Shown piece by piece: positions 53,769-62,605 of a stretch of DNA of 64,000 nucleotides. How positions within the stretch are numbered: the stretch's first letter is position 1; every line of letters starts with the position of its first letter. The position numbers and the translations under genes were made by a program. Source of the DNA: Flavobacteriales bacterium (GTDB lineage Bacteria; Bacteroidota; Bacteroidia; Flavobacteriales_D; CAJJDF01); contig JAHDBM010000011.1 in the NCBI GenBank assembly GCA_020630395.1, positions 1-64,000 on the forward strand, in the 5' to 3' direction. The notes below the pieces were generated by a model that was not told the DNA's origin, searched no databases, and was given only the letters and a program-made list of their open reading frames with translations.

Positions 53769-55803
53769 GAATAAACTATTACTTTTGAGTGTTTTTTTGG
53801 GTTTTATAATAAACTCTTCCTCACAAAATATATTAGTGATGGACTACAATACTGGCTGGACAACAGACCAAGGTATTGGGAGTACTATATTTAATTACCT
53901 TAATGGCAGTAGACCAACTGTTACTAGAATAAATACTTTACCTGCTTCTTTTCCATTAACTCACGATCAAGTATGGGTTTTTGGAGATCCTGGTACAAAT
54001 TCTGCAGCTAACTTAGCTCCATATCTAAATTATATAAATGCTGGTGGTGCAGTATTTTTTCAATCTGAAGTTACATGTTGTAACAACCAAGCTGCTTTTG
54101 TTGAGTCACTTATTCAACAATTAGTTATTGGAGGAGCTGCATACACTCATAATAATACCATTAGTGGTAATTTTGATTATTCATCTGCCCCAGGAACTAC
54201 CTGTACTCCATTTACAGCATCTGGAGCTGCTCTTAGACCTTACAATGGTGTACCCGCACAAAATGTTTTATTTCCCATAACAAACACCTGTACTCAACCT
54301 CTATACAATGTTGGTATGGCTGCTGGAGTTATGTTTGCTAGTTGTGATATGATTAGTGGTAATGGAGCTCTCGTATCAATTGGTGATTATAATATGCTAG
54401 GTGTTGCTGGATCATGTACCTTAGGAACAAGAGGTGGAAGTGGTGCCGCTGGGTTGGTCACTAATACTATTGATTTAATTGCCGATATATTTCCCAATCT
54501 GTTAAATTGTCAATATGCTACAGATACATTGGACATTGGTAATGATACTGTTTTACCTTGTAATGTCAATAATTTTTTAATCCAATCTAACGTAACAGAT
54601 CCCTCATATACCTATACTTGGTCTACTGGAGCAACTGGTGTTAGCTCTATAACAGTAAATACTCCAGGCACGTATTATCTTGATGTACTAACATCTACTG
54701 GTTGCCCTTATACTGATACTATTGTAATTACGACTAACAACACAGCTAATACGACTATAAACCATGGAATGTGTGCAGGTAACACCTATACTTTTGCTGG
54801 ACAAACTCTTTCTACTGCAGGAACTTATTACGATACCTTAACTAATCCTAGTGGTTGCGATACCATTATTACATTAAACCTATCTGTTGTAACTACAACT
54901 TATGACACTATAAATCAAGCTATTTGTTTCGGAGACGTATATCAATTTGGTAGTCAAAATATTAGTACTCCTGGCACGTATCTTGACACCTTAAAAAGCT
55001 CAGCTGGATGTGATAGTATTGTTACTACGTTAAATTTAACTGTTATTAATTCAACACCAGTTGTTCTAAATCCAGTTATTTGTTTAGGTAGTTCTTATAG
55101 TTTTGGCAATCAAAATTTAAATCAAGGAGGAACATACTATGACACCATAGTAAGTTCATTAGGGTGCGATAGCTTAACTATCCAACTAAATTTAACAGTT
55201 GCTCCACTAATTGAAGAAAACATTAATGCAACTATTTGTGATGGTCAGACATACGCTTTTGGAAGGCAAGTGTTAACTATGCCTGGTACATATCACGATA
55301 CTGTGATTACAACTAATGGCTGTGATAGTGCAACCCACTTAACTTTACAAGTTGATCCATCATATAACCTTACAATTGATACTACAATTTGTGAAGGAGA
55401 TAGTGCTTATATTATAAATCGATTTTTAAGTACTGCTGGTATTCATACCTATCAGCTTACTTCGTCACAAGGATGTGATAGTATTGTAAATTATGATGTA
55501 ACCATAAAAACCGATTGTCATTTATATATATTCTGTGCAAATTCATTTACTCCGGATCAAAATGGTGTTAACGAATTTTTTGGACCAGTAATTGATGGAG
55601 AAATATTAGAATATGAATTCATGATTTTTAACAGATGGGGAGGATTAATATTTTCAACTAAAGACAGAGATGACAGAGGTTGGGACGGCACACATAAAGG
55701 GCAGAAAGTTAAAACCGATATTTATGTTTGGGAAATTCGATATAAATCTCCACTAGAAACAGGACGTAAAATAAAGCACGGAACAGTACAAGTTATGTAT
55801 TAA
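53767..55803 (+). CDS. Gliding-associated adhesin with cysteine-repeat domains
   Basis: The product is 678 residues from the ATG at 53767, with a signal peptide ending SSSQN; the longer frame from 53734 begins at a TTG and is rejected. An N-terminal domain (25-260) with MDYNTGWTTDQGIG and an ASCDMISGNG stretch precedes four to five repeats of about 70 residues of the type IC(F/L/D)G..Y.FG.Q.L...GTYYDT..S..GCDS (near 335-570). The C-terminus (CANSFTPDQNGVNEFFGP, FNRWGGLIFSTKD) is the CHU_C type IX domain. Likely a surface adhesin, with repeats spacing the head from the cell. Confidence 0.83.
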   Translation: MNKLLLLSVFLGFIINSSSQNILVMDYNTGWTTDQGIGSTIFNYLNGSRPTVTRINTLPASFPLTHDQVWVFGDPGTNSAANLAPYLNYINAGGAVFFQSEVTCCNNQAAFVESLIQQLVIGGAAYTHNNTISGNFDYSSAPGTTCTPFTASGAALRPYNGVPAQNVLFPITNTCTQPLYNVGMAAGVMFASCDMISGNGALVSIGDYNMLGVAGSCTLGTRGGSGAAGLVTNTIDLIADIFPNLLNCQYATDTLDIGNDTVLPCNVNNFLIQSNVTDPSYTYTWSTGATGVSSITVNTPGTYYLDVLTSTGCPYTDTIVITTNNTANTTINHGMCAGNTYTFAGQTLSTAGTYYDTLTNPSGCDTIITLNLSVVTTTYDTINQAICFGDVYQFGSQNISTPGTYLDTLKSSAGCDSIVTTLNLTVINSTPVVLNPVICLGSSYSFGNQNLNQGGTYYDTIVSSLGCDSLTIQLNLTVAPLIEENINATICDGQTYAFGRQVLTMPGTYHDTVITTNGCDSATHLTLQVDPSYNLTIDTTICEGDSAYIINRFLSTAGIHTYQLTSSQGCDSIVNYDVTIKTDCHLYIFCANSFTPDQNGVNEFFGPVIDGEILEYEFMIFNRWGGLIFSTKDRDDRGWDGTHKGQKVKTDIYVWEIRYKSPLETGRKIKHGTVQVMY

Positions 55804-55843
55804 TAACTTCTGTTATGTTCAAAAGAAAATGTAATTTTATTAC

Positions 55844-56449
55844 ATGAACTTACCTTCTAAAATTGTTGAAGAAGCTGTTGAAGAATTTGCTTCATTACCC
55901 AGTATTGGAAAAAAGAGTGCTTTACGATTTGTACTTCACCTTATCAAACAATCTCCTCAAGATTTAGAAGATCTTTCTAGGGTAATCTTAAAGCTTAAAA
56001 ACGATTTGATTTATTGTAGTAATTGCTACAATATTTCCAATGCTACAGTGTGCGAAATATGCGCTAACCCTAAAAGAGATCATAGTACAATATGTGTCGT
56101 AGAAGATGTTAGAGATATTATGGCAATAGAGAACACCTATCAGTTTAAAGGTGTTTATCATGTACTTGGCGGCATTATATCTCCTATGGATGGCATTGGA
56201 CCAAGTGATTTAAAAATTGAAGAGCTTGTTAATTCTGTTAAAGAAAAAGACATAAAAGAAATCATCTTTGCCTTAAGCACTACCATGGAAGGTGACACTA
56301 CAAACTTTTATTTATACAAACGTTTAAAGGAATTTAACCTAAAGGTTACTACACTTTCTAGAGGAGTAGCTGTTGGTGACGAACTAAGCTATGCGGATGA
56401 ATTAACTTTGGGTAACTCCATTAAAAACAGAACAGTTTTTGAGATTTAG
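55844..56449 (+). CDS. recR: Recombination protein RecR
   Basis: RecR works with RecF/RecO to load RecA at gaps. The 201-residue protein has an N-terminal helix-hairpin-helix (FASLPSIGKKSALRFVLHL), a four-cysteine zinc finger CSNCYNISNATVCEICANP near 58, and a TOPRIM domain VVEDVRDIMAIENT near 86 with HVLGGIISPMDGIGP. Length is typical. It ends with the start of a lipoprotein gene five bases downstream, so the two may share a transcript. Confidence 0.96.
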   Translation: MNLPSKIVEEAVEEFASLPSIGKKSALRFVLHLIKQSPQDLEDLSRVILKLKNDLIYCSNCYNISNATVCEICANPKRDHSTICVVEDVRDIMAIENTYQFKGVYHVLGGIISPMDGIGPSDLKIEELVNSVKEKDIKEIIFALSTTMEGDTTNFYLYKRLKEFNLKVTTLSRGVAVGDELSYADELTLGNSIKNRTVFEI

Positions 56450-56453
56450 TTTT

Positions 56454-57059
56454 ATGAGATCACTTGCTTTTATATTAATAATCATAACTCTTATCTTTTC
56501 CTGCAATAATAAAGATATAACTCAACCTCATGACAATGATGCTGATATATTAGACAAAAAAGATATTAATAATGAAGATGACATTCTATCTATAGATGAT
56601 TTGTTGATGGATTCTGTTGAAATATCTAAAGAGTGGAAAAATTTAGACTATGATGAATGTATTATATATTTCACAGAAAATTTTTATGGAAAAAGTTACC
56701 TTGTTGATGAAAAAACATATAAAATAAAAAATGATATTACTGTTTATCTAAAGAAAAAGATTGATCCAAAAGATTCAAAGTTTATAATTCAAAATATATT
56801 TTTAAATAAAATTGAATTTGAAATCCTTGATTGTGTATTTCAGCCTAGACATGCAGTAGTATTTTATAAGAACAGTGTTCCAATAGCCCAATCATCAATT
56901 TGTTTAACCTGCAAACAGTATAACTCTATTCCTGAATCTGGTATGAACTATAAAGAATTCATTAAGATTTTGAATAGATACGAAATACCTTCAAACGGAA
57001 GTGAAATGATAGATTTTTATAAAAAAAATAACATTACACCATCTCCTGAACCATTTTAA
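56454..57059 (+). CDS. Hypothetical lipoprotein
   Basis: The product is 201 residues from the ATG at 56454, which gives the signal MRSLAFILIIITLIFSCNN with lipobox FSC. A start at 56439 adds five residues and overlaps recR, so it is less likely. The mature N-terminus is acidic (DNDADILDKKDINNEDD). Later parts contain LDCVFQPRHAVVFYKNSVPIAQ and CLTC, a cysteine pair that could bind metal or form a disulfide. No family recognised. It overlaps lhgO by 26 bases at the 3' end, in convergent orientation. Confidence 0.65.
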   Translation: MRSLAFILIIITLIFSCNNKDITQPHDNDADILDKKDINNEDDILSIDDLLMDSVEISKEWKNLDYDECIIYFTENFYGKSYLVDEKTYKIKNDITVYLKKKIDPKDSKFIIQNIFLNKIEFEILDCVFQPRHAVVFYKNSVPIAQSSICLTCKQYNSIPESGMNYKEFIKILNRYEIPSNGSEMIDFYKKNNITPSPEPF

Positions 57060-58236
57060 CAATCTTCTCTCCTATCGCTAATCCAGCAGTTGCAGCTGGC
57101 GAAGGTGCATTTAATACATGAATGCTGTTTTGAGAATATTCAATTCTAAAATCATCTCTAGTTTCTCCATTTAAACCTAATAATTGAGCTCTAACTCCCG
57201 ATCTACCTTTTTCTATGTCATCCATAGTCAAAGAAGGAATCATTCTTTGTAATGTTTTAAGGAATAATTTCTTGGAAAACCCTCTTCTATACTCCATCCA
57301 AGCATAGCCCATATTACCGCATAACAATTTCCATGTCCCTTTATAAGACAATGCATTTGCTGTATCCTTTAAACTAAAAGCTGTTCTGCTATACCCTTCT
57401 CTTTTAAATGAAAACACTGCATTTGGACCACATTCTATATCTCCATTTGTCATACGGGTAAAGTGAACGCCTAAAAAGGGAAAATCTGGATTGGGAACAG
57501 GATATATTAAATGCTGTACTTTATGCTTTGCTTGTTCGGTTAGCTCATAATAATCTCCTCTAAATGGCACTACTTTTTCTTTCAATTTAACCTCATCAAG
57601 TTTGGCTAAACGATCTGCCTGTAAACCACCACAAAATATAAGTTTTTTTGCTTTATAGCCTTCTCCATTTGCATATATAGTATTGTACTCTTCCCCCTTC
57701 TCTACTCGATCTACTTTACTATTTAATTTTAACTCAACAGGTACTGTATCCTCTGTAACCAATTTTGCTAACGTATTAACAACAGCAGGGTAATCAATTA
57801 TACCTGTACAAGGAACATGGATACCAGCAACAGCTTCTACAAAAGGTTCTATATCTTTTATTTCTTCTTTGGTAACTTTTGCGATTCCTTCAATCTTATT
57901 TTGCAACCCATTGTTAAATATACGATCCATGTGCTGTAACTCACTTTCATTAGTTGCAACAATTACTTTACCACAAATATCATGAGGCACATTGTATTTT
58001 TTAGCAAAAGCAACAAGCTCATGTCTGCCTTCAAAGCAGTTTTCAGCCTTTAAAGAACCAGGTGTATAATACAATCCACTATGAATTACACCTGAGTTAT
58101 GTCCTGTTTGGTGTGCAGAAAGCTCTTGTTCTTTTTCAAAAAGAATAATGTTTGCTTCTGGGAATTTTAACTTTAACTTATAAGCTGTTGACATTCCTAC
58201 TATACCTCCTCCTATTACCGCAAAATCGTATATCAA
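57034..58236 (-). CDS. lhgO: L-2-hydroxyglutarate oxidase
   Basis: LhgO is an FAD enzyme that oxidises L-2-hydroxyglutarate to 2-oxoglutarate, feeding electrons to quinone. The 400-residue protein has an N-terminal dinucleotide fold DFAVIGGGIVGMSTAYKL, the block HQTGHNSGVIHSGLYYTPGSLKA near 42 (motif split across the FAD pocket), and the C-terminal APSPAATAGLAIGEKI. It begins one base before the end of the upstream T9SS gene, so it is probably translated from the same minus-strand mRNA. Its 3' end overlaps the convergent lipoprotein gene. Confidence 0.92.
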   Translation of the reverse strand: MIYDFAVIGGGIVGMSTAYKLKLKFPEANIILFEKEQELSAHQTGHNSGVIHSGLYYTPGSLKAENCFEGRHELVAFAKKYNVPHDICGKVIVATNESELQHMDRIFNNGLQNKIEGIAKVTKEEIKDIEPFVEAVAGIHVPCTGIIDYPAVVNTLAKLVTEDTVPVELKLNSKVDRVEKGEEYNTIYANGEGYKAKKLIFCGGLQADRLAKLDEVKLKEKVVPFRGDYYELTEQAKHKVQHLIYPVPNPDFPFLGVHFTRMTNGDIECGPNAVFSFKREGYSRTAFSLKDTANALSYKGTWKLLCGNMGYAWMEYRRGFSKKLFLKTLQRMIPSLTMDDIEKGRSGVRAQLLGLNGETRDDFRIEYSQNSIHVLNAPSPAATAGLAIGEKIVKMVQEMV

Positions 58237-58237
58237 A

Positions 58238-60067
58238 TTATTTTTTTATGATTCTTAAAGATGATATTTCATCATCTAAAACTAAACTAATAATATAAAT
58301 ACCATTATCAAAAGATGATAAATCATAATTTATATTATTTTGCCCATCTAAGCTCATAGATTTATTCTCAATAAGATTACCCGATATAGCATAAATATTA
58401 ATACTTACTTCTCCTTTAACACGTTTATTAAGTTTAACAGTAACCATATCATTAACTGGATTAGGATATGCTGTTAGAGCTAATTTAACCTCATCCTCTA
58501 AACTAAGCTCTTGTTCTTTTTCATTTTTAACACCTACATTATTTTGATTTACTTTAAATAACATAGATCTATTTCTAGGTAGCGTAGCATTATCACATGT
58601 ATAACAAGATGCATCTATTATATCTTCTATATTTTTAGCTGGCAACTTCGTGTAAATATTGATAGGTAGTGACGTTAAAAAGTTTGGAATAGAGGTTAGG
58701 TAACAACTTTGCCCACCATTTTGAGATCCAGAAAAATTACTGTTTTTGTTATTACCCGTCCAGGTTCCACATTTATCACCTACATTATACCTCCCTGATC
58801 TGCATCCACTTCCATTACCTCTACACTTGTAATTTTGCTTAATGTTGTGATGTTTTGCTCTAATATCATATCTGCTGTAAAATATCCTTTTGTTTACTTT
58901 GTTCAAAATAAAGATTTGAGACTCATTTTGACAGCTCTTCCCCTTGTCTTCTAACTCTATTTTTGTTTCTGACACATTCCTGTAAAAAGTATTTTCCGAA
59001 CCATTTTCTCCATGAACGGCATCTACAGCAATTTTATCCTCACATAAATTCCCTTCTATTAAATTTTTAGCATTTTTTCCTTTGCCATGTAGCGTTATAT
59101 TCCATGGATGGTTTTGAACTAATCCAAAGTTTTTTGCTTTACCATCATAACAATAATTGTAAGCAACAACATTGTAGTCACTTTTCTTTAAGTTATTAGA
59201 TGTGTTGTTTGAACTACCTTGAATAACCACATTATGTCTTGCCATACCTAACTTATTGTTTTCAATTAAATTATAATCACTTTGGCTAATCAAAACAGAA
59301 TATCCTTGTGTTCCTCCTTTGTTAGTTGAGCCAAATCTTGTACCTCCAATCGTCCAATGGTCATAAAAAAAGCAATTTTTAACTTCGTTATGCCCTTTTT
59401 TATTAATCATTACTGTTGAACCATATCCTCTGTGTACTCGAACACCATTAACCCAAGAATTTTCTGTGTCGTTAAATGAAATGATCGATCTGTTTTTAAA
59501 CTTTCCATTATAATCTTTGTTATGTCTGTATTTTTTAGGAAAAGCATTACGCGTATCAATACTTAAACAATTTACACCTACATTTTTTCTTTCTTTGGCA
59601 GTTATAAAAGTTGCAGCTCCACTGTAAATAGAAGTAGAAATATTGGTAATGATAAAGTTCGTTTTATTAGCGCCCTCACCACTCAATACAATATTGTTTT
59701 TAGAAATAATTATTTTATCAGCCTTATCAAAATAATAAGTTGCTTCTTGAAAATATATAATATTTAAACTGTTACCACTTCTGGTAGAGATTAAATTATT
59801 TAATCTTGATACATCTACTTTCCAACCGTCTTTATAAGGACTAACTATACCCCTTTCTTTATGAACGTTAATACAATTAATTGAATTTGGTAATTTATTA
59901 TCATCTATACCAGCAGTTTGCCAATTATTCGTTAAACTTGTTGAGATTAAACTAGATGATGGTCTAATAATTTGTGAATAAACAGCATTACAATTATAAC
60001 CCGATATATCAGTTAAGATTAATTGAAATAACAATAAAATTAAATAAGAAAATAGTACTTTATACAT
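58238..60067 (-). CDS. Secreted beta-helix protein with type IX C-terminal domain
   Basis: This 609-residue exported protein starts MYKVLFSYLILLLFQLILTD. Residues about 70-390 form a parallel beta-helix (IIISKNNIVLSGEGANKTNF, NSWVNGVRVHRGYGSTVMIN, NKLGMARHNVVIQGSSNNTS), typical of pectate-lyase-like folds. A cysteine-rich segment near 405-440 (CRGNGSGCRSGRYN, KCGTWTG) and CYTC near 495 may form disulfides. The C-terminus (TAYPNPVNDMVTVKLN to LRIIKK) is a Por-secretion tail. The only other such protein in the window is at 51159. It lies directly upstream of lhgO with a one-base gap. Confidence 0.83.
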   Translation of the reverse strand: MYKVLFSYLILLLFQLILTDISGYNCNAVYSQIIRPSSSLISTSLTNNWQTAGIDDNKLPNSINCINVHKERGIVSPYKDGWKVDVSRLNNLISTRSGNSLNIIYFQEATYYFDKADKIIISKNNIVLSGEGANKTNFIITNISTSIYSGAATFITAKERKNVGVNCLSIDTRNAFPKKYRHNKDYNGKFKNRSIISFNDTENSWVNGVRVHRGYGSTVMINKKGHNEVKNCFFYDHWTIGGTRFGSTNKGGTQGYSVLISQSDYNLIENNKLGMARHNVVIQGSSNNTSNNLKKSDYNVVAYNYCYDGKAKNFGLVQNHPWNITLHGKGKNAKNLIEGNLCEDKIAVDAVHGENGSENTFYRNVSETKIELEDKGKSCQNESQIFILNKVNKRIFYSRYDIRAKHHNIKQNYKCRGNGSGCRSGRYNVGDKCGTWTGNNKNSNFSGSQNGGQSCYLTSIPNFLTSLPINIYTKLPAKNIEDIIDASCYTCDNATLPRNRSMLFKVNQNNVGVKNEKEQELSLEDEVKLALTAYPNPVNDMVTVKLNKRVKGEVSINIYAISGNLIENKSMSLDGQNNINYDLSSFDNGIYIISLVLDDEISSLRIIKK

Positions 60068-60156
60068 AATACGTGTTTTAAAAAAATTATATAATGTTAA
60101 AAATAAAACAAAAATGTTACATTATATATCTATTTGCATTAACTTAAAGTTAAATA

Positions 60157-60558
60157 ATGAATTTCACTACCGACATAAAAGTAAGAGGATACCATATAGA
60201 CGTATTTGGTCATGTAAACAATGCTAGGTATTTAGAATTAATGGAAGAAGCTAGATGGAGATATATTGATCGTACTAACTTTACTGCTCTACTAAAAAAA
60301 AATAATTGGGGGTTTGCAGTTGTTAATGTTAACATCAATTACAAAAGAGGTGCATACATAGATGAAATACTTACCATTGGAGTAAAAGTTGAACGAATGG
60401 GTAACTCTAGTATGACTGTAAAACAACATATTCTCTTAAAAGATACTGAGACATTAGTTGCTGATGCTGATGTTACCTTTGTAGTACTCGATTTAGCTAG
60501 AATGAAACCGGTAAGAATAACTGATGAGCTAAAAGAGGCATTTTTAGCTATTAACTAA
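60157..60558 (+). CDS. Acyl-CoA thioesterase, 4HBT hotdog family
   Basis: This 133-residue hotdog protein has the 4HBT catalytic block DVFGHVNNARYLELMEEARW near 15, with Asp and the HVNN turn intact, followed by NINYKRGAYIDEILTIGVKV near 68. YbgC/FadM-like thioesterases hydrolyse acyl-CoA or acyl-ACP esters. It is followed after three bases by a TetR regulator, which probably controls this gene or a lipid pathway. The 89-base gap to the divergent beta-helix gene is AT-rich and has no clear promoter match. Confidence 0.85.
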   Translation: MNFTTDIKVRGYHIDVFGHVNNARYLELMEEARWRYIDRTNFTALLKKNNWGFAVVNVNINYKRGAYIDEILTIGVKVERMGNSSMTVKQHILLKDTETLVADADVTFVVLDLARMKPVRITDELKEAFLAIN

Positions 60559-60561
60559 ATT

Positions 60562-61176
60562 ATGGGAAGAAAAGCTACAGACAAAAAAAGATACCAAAGC
60601 GAAAAAGCCAAAGAAAAACTGGTAATAAAAGCTATGGTATATTTTCAAAACAATGGAACTGGAGCTACCATGAGTAAAATGGCTAAAGATTTAGCTATGA
60701 GTAAAACGACCATCTATAATCATTTTAAAACAAAAGACGATCTAGTACATGAAGCTATAAAGTTTAAGCTTAGTATTATTAATGACTACGAATCGGTAAT
60801 AGAAAATAAAACGCTTCCTTATATAGAACGTTATAGAAAATCTATGCTATTTTTTTGTGTGCAAGTATTTGATGCCTCTGCTACTTTTTTAAATGATATT
60901 GAACGTGATTTTCCTAAAACCTGGAAACTTATTGAACGATTTCAGTTGAAAGTCTTCTTAAATCTTACTAAGTATTACAAAGAAGGAATAAAAAAAGAAA
61001 TCTTTAAAGAAGCATCTGCCGAATTATTAACCATGAACGACCAATATTTCTTTGCCTTTTTATCCTCTCAAGATTTTCTTAAAAAAAATGATATTGGAGT
61101 GCTAGATGCTTTTAAACAGCATTATCAATCTAAGTTTTTTGGAATTCTAAATCCTGAAAAAGAGCGCTCTTTCTAG
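60562..61176 (+). CDS. TetR family transcriptional regulator
   Basis: This 204-residue regulator has an N-terminal helix-turn-helix (MSKMAKDLAMSKTTIYNHFK near 34) and a helical ligand-binding C-domain. It lies immediately after the thioesterase gene, so it may sense acyl-CoA or a lipid-related ligand; this is inference. It could also regulate the phasin-like pair downstream, which has its own strong promoter beginning about 95 bases later. Confidence 0.85.
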   Translation: MGRKATDKKRYQSEKAKEKLVIKAMVYFQNNGTGATMSKMAKDLAMSKTTIYNHFKTKDDLVHEAIKFKLSIINDYESVIENKTLPYIERYRKSMLFFCVQVFDASATFLNDIERDFPKTWKLIERFQLKVFLNLTKYYKEGIKKEIFKEASAELLTMNDQYFFAFLSSQDFLKKNDIGVLDAFKQHYQSKFFGILNPEKERSF

Positions 61177-61270
61177 TTTTTTTGGACTAATTTTTCCTTC
61201 ATAGTTCACTTAAGCACAACAATAAAAAAATGTAAACAACTGTTTTTCAAATATATAAACCTAATTTTGA

Positions 61271-61300
61271 TTGAGCAAGTAAAATCTTGCCGTACATTTG
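61271..61300 (+). promoter_or_regulatory. Strong promoter of the phasin-like genes
   Basis: TTG at 61271-61273, exactly 19 bases, then TACATTTG at 61293-61300, a perfect TAnnTTTG. Transcription should begin near 61306, giving a leader of about 30 bases before the ATG at 61336. This rules out the longer upstream frame. Confidence 0.7.
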
Positions 61301-61335
61301 GTTCAGCAAATAAGAACAAATATTTACTAAACAAG

Positions 61336-61758
61336 ATGGAAAAATTAAAAAACTTTATTTACGCAGGGATTGGCTTAGCTAGTACAACTGCAGATAATAT
61401 TAAAGAAACAGTTAACGATTTAGTTGAAAAAGGTAAAATTTCTGATACTGAAGGAAAAAAAATAGTAGACGACTTTTTTAAATCAACTACTGAAATGAGA
61501 GGTGATTTTGAAGAAAGGTTAAAAAGTTTTTCGAGTGAATTAACTGAAAAATTCGAATTCTTAAAAAAGAAAAACACTGAAGTTGATTCTCTAGAAGCTA
61601 AAATTGAAGAGTTAGAAGCTAAATTAAAAGAAGCTAACGCTAAAAAAACAACAGCTAAAAAGACTACTACTCGTAAAACTACTACGGCTAGAAAAACTAC
61701 AGCTAAAAAAACAACAACTAGAAAACCTGCTGCTAAGAAAACTGCAGCTGCTAAATAA
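61336..61758 (+). CDS. Phasin-like protein with histone-H1-like tail
   Basis: The product is 140 residues from the ATG at 61336, the first start after the promoter. Residues 1-100 are helical and phasin-like (NFIYAGIGLASTTADNIKET, EKGKISDTEGKKIVDDFF, a coiled coil SLEAKIEELEAKLKEAN). The last 40 residues are lysine/threonine/arginine repeats of the KKTTxRKT kind, as in PhaF of Pseudomonas and histone H1, and probably bind DNA or an acidic surface. A shorter paralogue lacking the tail follows. Phasins coat polyhydroxyalkanoate granules, but no PHA synthase is in the window, so a different granule or membrane role is possible. Confidence 0.7.
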   Translation: MEKLKNFIYAGIGLASTTADNIKETVNDLVEKGKISDTEGKKIVDDFFKSTTEMRGDFEERLKSFSSELTEKFEFLKKKNTEVDSLEAKIEELEAKLKEANAKKTTAKKTTTRKTTTARKTTAKKTTTRKPAAKKTAAAK

Positions 61759-61784
61759 TAACATAACCACTTAAAAATAACAAC

Positions 61785-62048
61785 ATGGAAACGATCAAAA
61801 ACATAGTATACGCAGGATTTGGAATTGCTAACGAAGTTAAAGCTAAAGCTGAAGAAAAATATAATAGCTTAGTTGAGGCTGGTAAAAAATATGACGAGCA
61901 AGATGGTAAGCATAAAGTAACTGATTTCTTCAAAACTATCGAAGAAACTACTGATAAGTATGCTCCTAAATTAGACGAATTAAAAGCTAAATTAGAAAAT
62001 CTTAAGCCAGATTTCTTAAAAAAGAACGAAGTAGAAGTTGAGAAATAA
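61785..62048 (+). CDS. Small phasin-like protein, paralogue without the basic tail
   Basis: This 87-residue helical protein is similar to the N-terminal half of the gene before it: NIVYAGFGIANEVKAKAEEK against NFIYAGIGLASTTADNIKET, then HKVTDFFKTIEETTDKYAPK and a short coiled coil. It has no lysine-rich tail. It starts 26 bases after the longer paralogue and shares its promoter; a strong terminator follows. The pair resembles PhaF (with DNA-binding tail) and PhaI (without) as an arrangement; homology to them is uncertain. Confidence 0.72.
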   Translation: METIKNIVYAGFGIANEVKAKAEEKYNSLVEAGKKYDEQDGKHKVTDFFKTIEETTDKYAPKLDELKAKLENLKPDFLKKNEVEVEK

Positions 62049-62073
62049 ATCGTAAGATTTATTGTTTATACCA

Positions 62074-62104
62074 AAAAGACCAAGCTATGCTTGGTCTTTT
62101 TTTT
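62074..62104 (+). terminator. Terminator of the phasin-like operon
   Basis: A long stem (AAAGACCAAGC with GCTTGGTCTTT, loop TAT) followed by a run of T. It ends the operon that begins at the 61271 promoter. Confidence 0.92.
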
Positions 62105-62199
62105 GTATATTTAATTAAATGTAAGCATTCCATAATCTAGTATTAAATAGCTATTATTTAATACTACTGTGAGTAAAATTTAATGCTAATTAATATTTT

Positions 62200-62535
62200 A
62201 TGAGAACTACACTTACTGGTAAAGTTGACTTTTTAAACTATTTAAGTCTTACTAAAAAAACTAAACCATTTTATGTCAAGGCTTATTATAAGCCTACTGA
62301 TATTTCAATAGCGGACTATAAAAAACTATCGATACTCGAATTATCATTTGACAACTATAATAAACTAGATGTTCTTCACAATAAATTTACAACCGAACTT
62401 TTTCTAGGTGATATAAATCTAGGTGGTCACGGAGCTAAATGCCGCATTGTAAAAATTAAACTAGCCGATCTACTTGAGAAACCCAAATCTATTCTGGATT
62501 GGTATGCTAATTATGCTGAAAAAATTTGGTTATAA
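62200..62535 (+). CDS. Hypothetical protein
   Basis: This 111-residue protein matches no family I recognise. It has no signal peptide or membrane segment. It contains aromatic-rich stretches (PFYVKAYYKPTDISIADYKK), a GGHGAKCRIVKIKLADLL block near 77 and a C-terminal ILDWYANYAEKIWL. A 150-base leader separates it from the previous terminator, so it is probably its own transcription unit. A bidirectional hairpin lies between it and the convergent adhesin gene. Confidence 0.6.
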   Translation: MRTTLTGKVDFLNYLSLTKKTKPFYVKAYYKPTDISIADYKKLSILELSFDNYNKLDVLHNKFTTELFLGDINLGGHGAKCRIVKIKLADLLEKPKSILDWYANYAEKIWL

Positions 62536-62543
62536 AAGCAAAA

Positions 62544-62580
62544 TCTCTACTCCCGAAACAATCACGGAACAGAGTAGAGA
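62544..62580. terminator. Hairpin between convergent genes
   Basis: TCTCTACTC (62544-62552) pairs with GAGTAGAGA (62572-62580), and the loop holds an inner CCG/CGG pairing. It separates the convergent hypothetical gene and the CHU_C gene; T-runs are short. Confidence 0.6.
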
Positions 62581-62605
62581 AATTACTTGATCACTTATAT
62601 ATTAA

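Noticed and set aside
61159-61172. AAAGAGCGCTCTTT palindrome at the end of the TetR gene, followed by Ts
   Set aside because: The stem after allowing a loop is only five A/T-rich pairs, and it lies inside the coding sequence; too weak to call a terminator.
61640-61758. Repetitive DNA encoding KKTT-type repeats, looking like a tandem or CRISPR-like repeat
   Set aside because: The repeats are explained by the basic low-complexity protein tail; there are no spacers or constant direct repeats.
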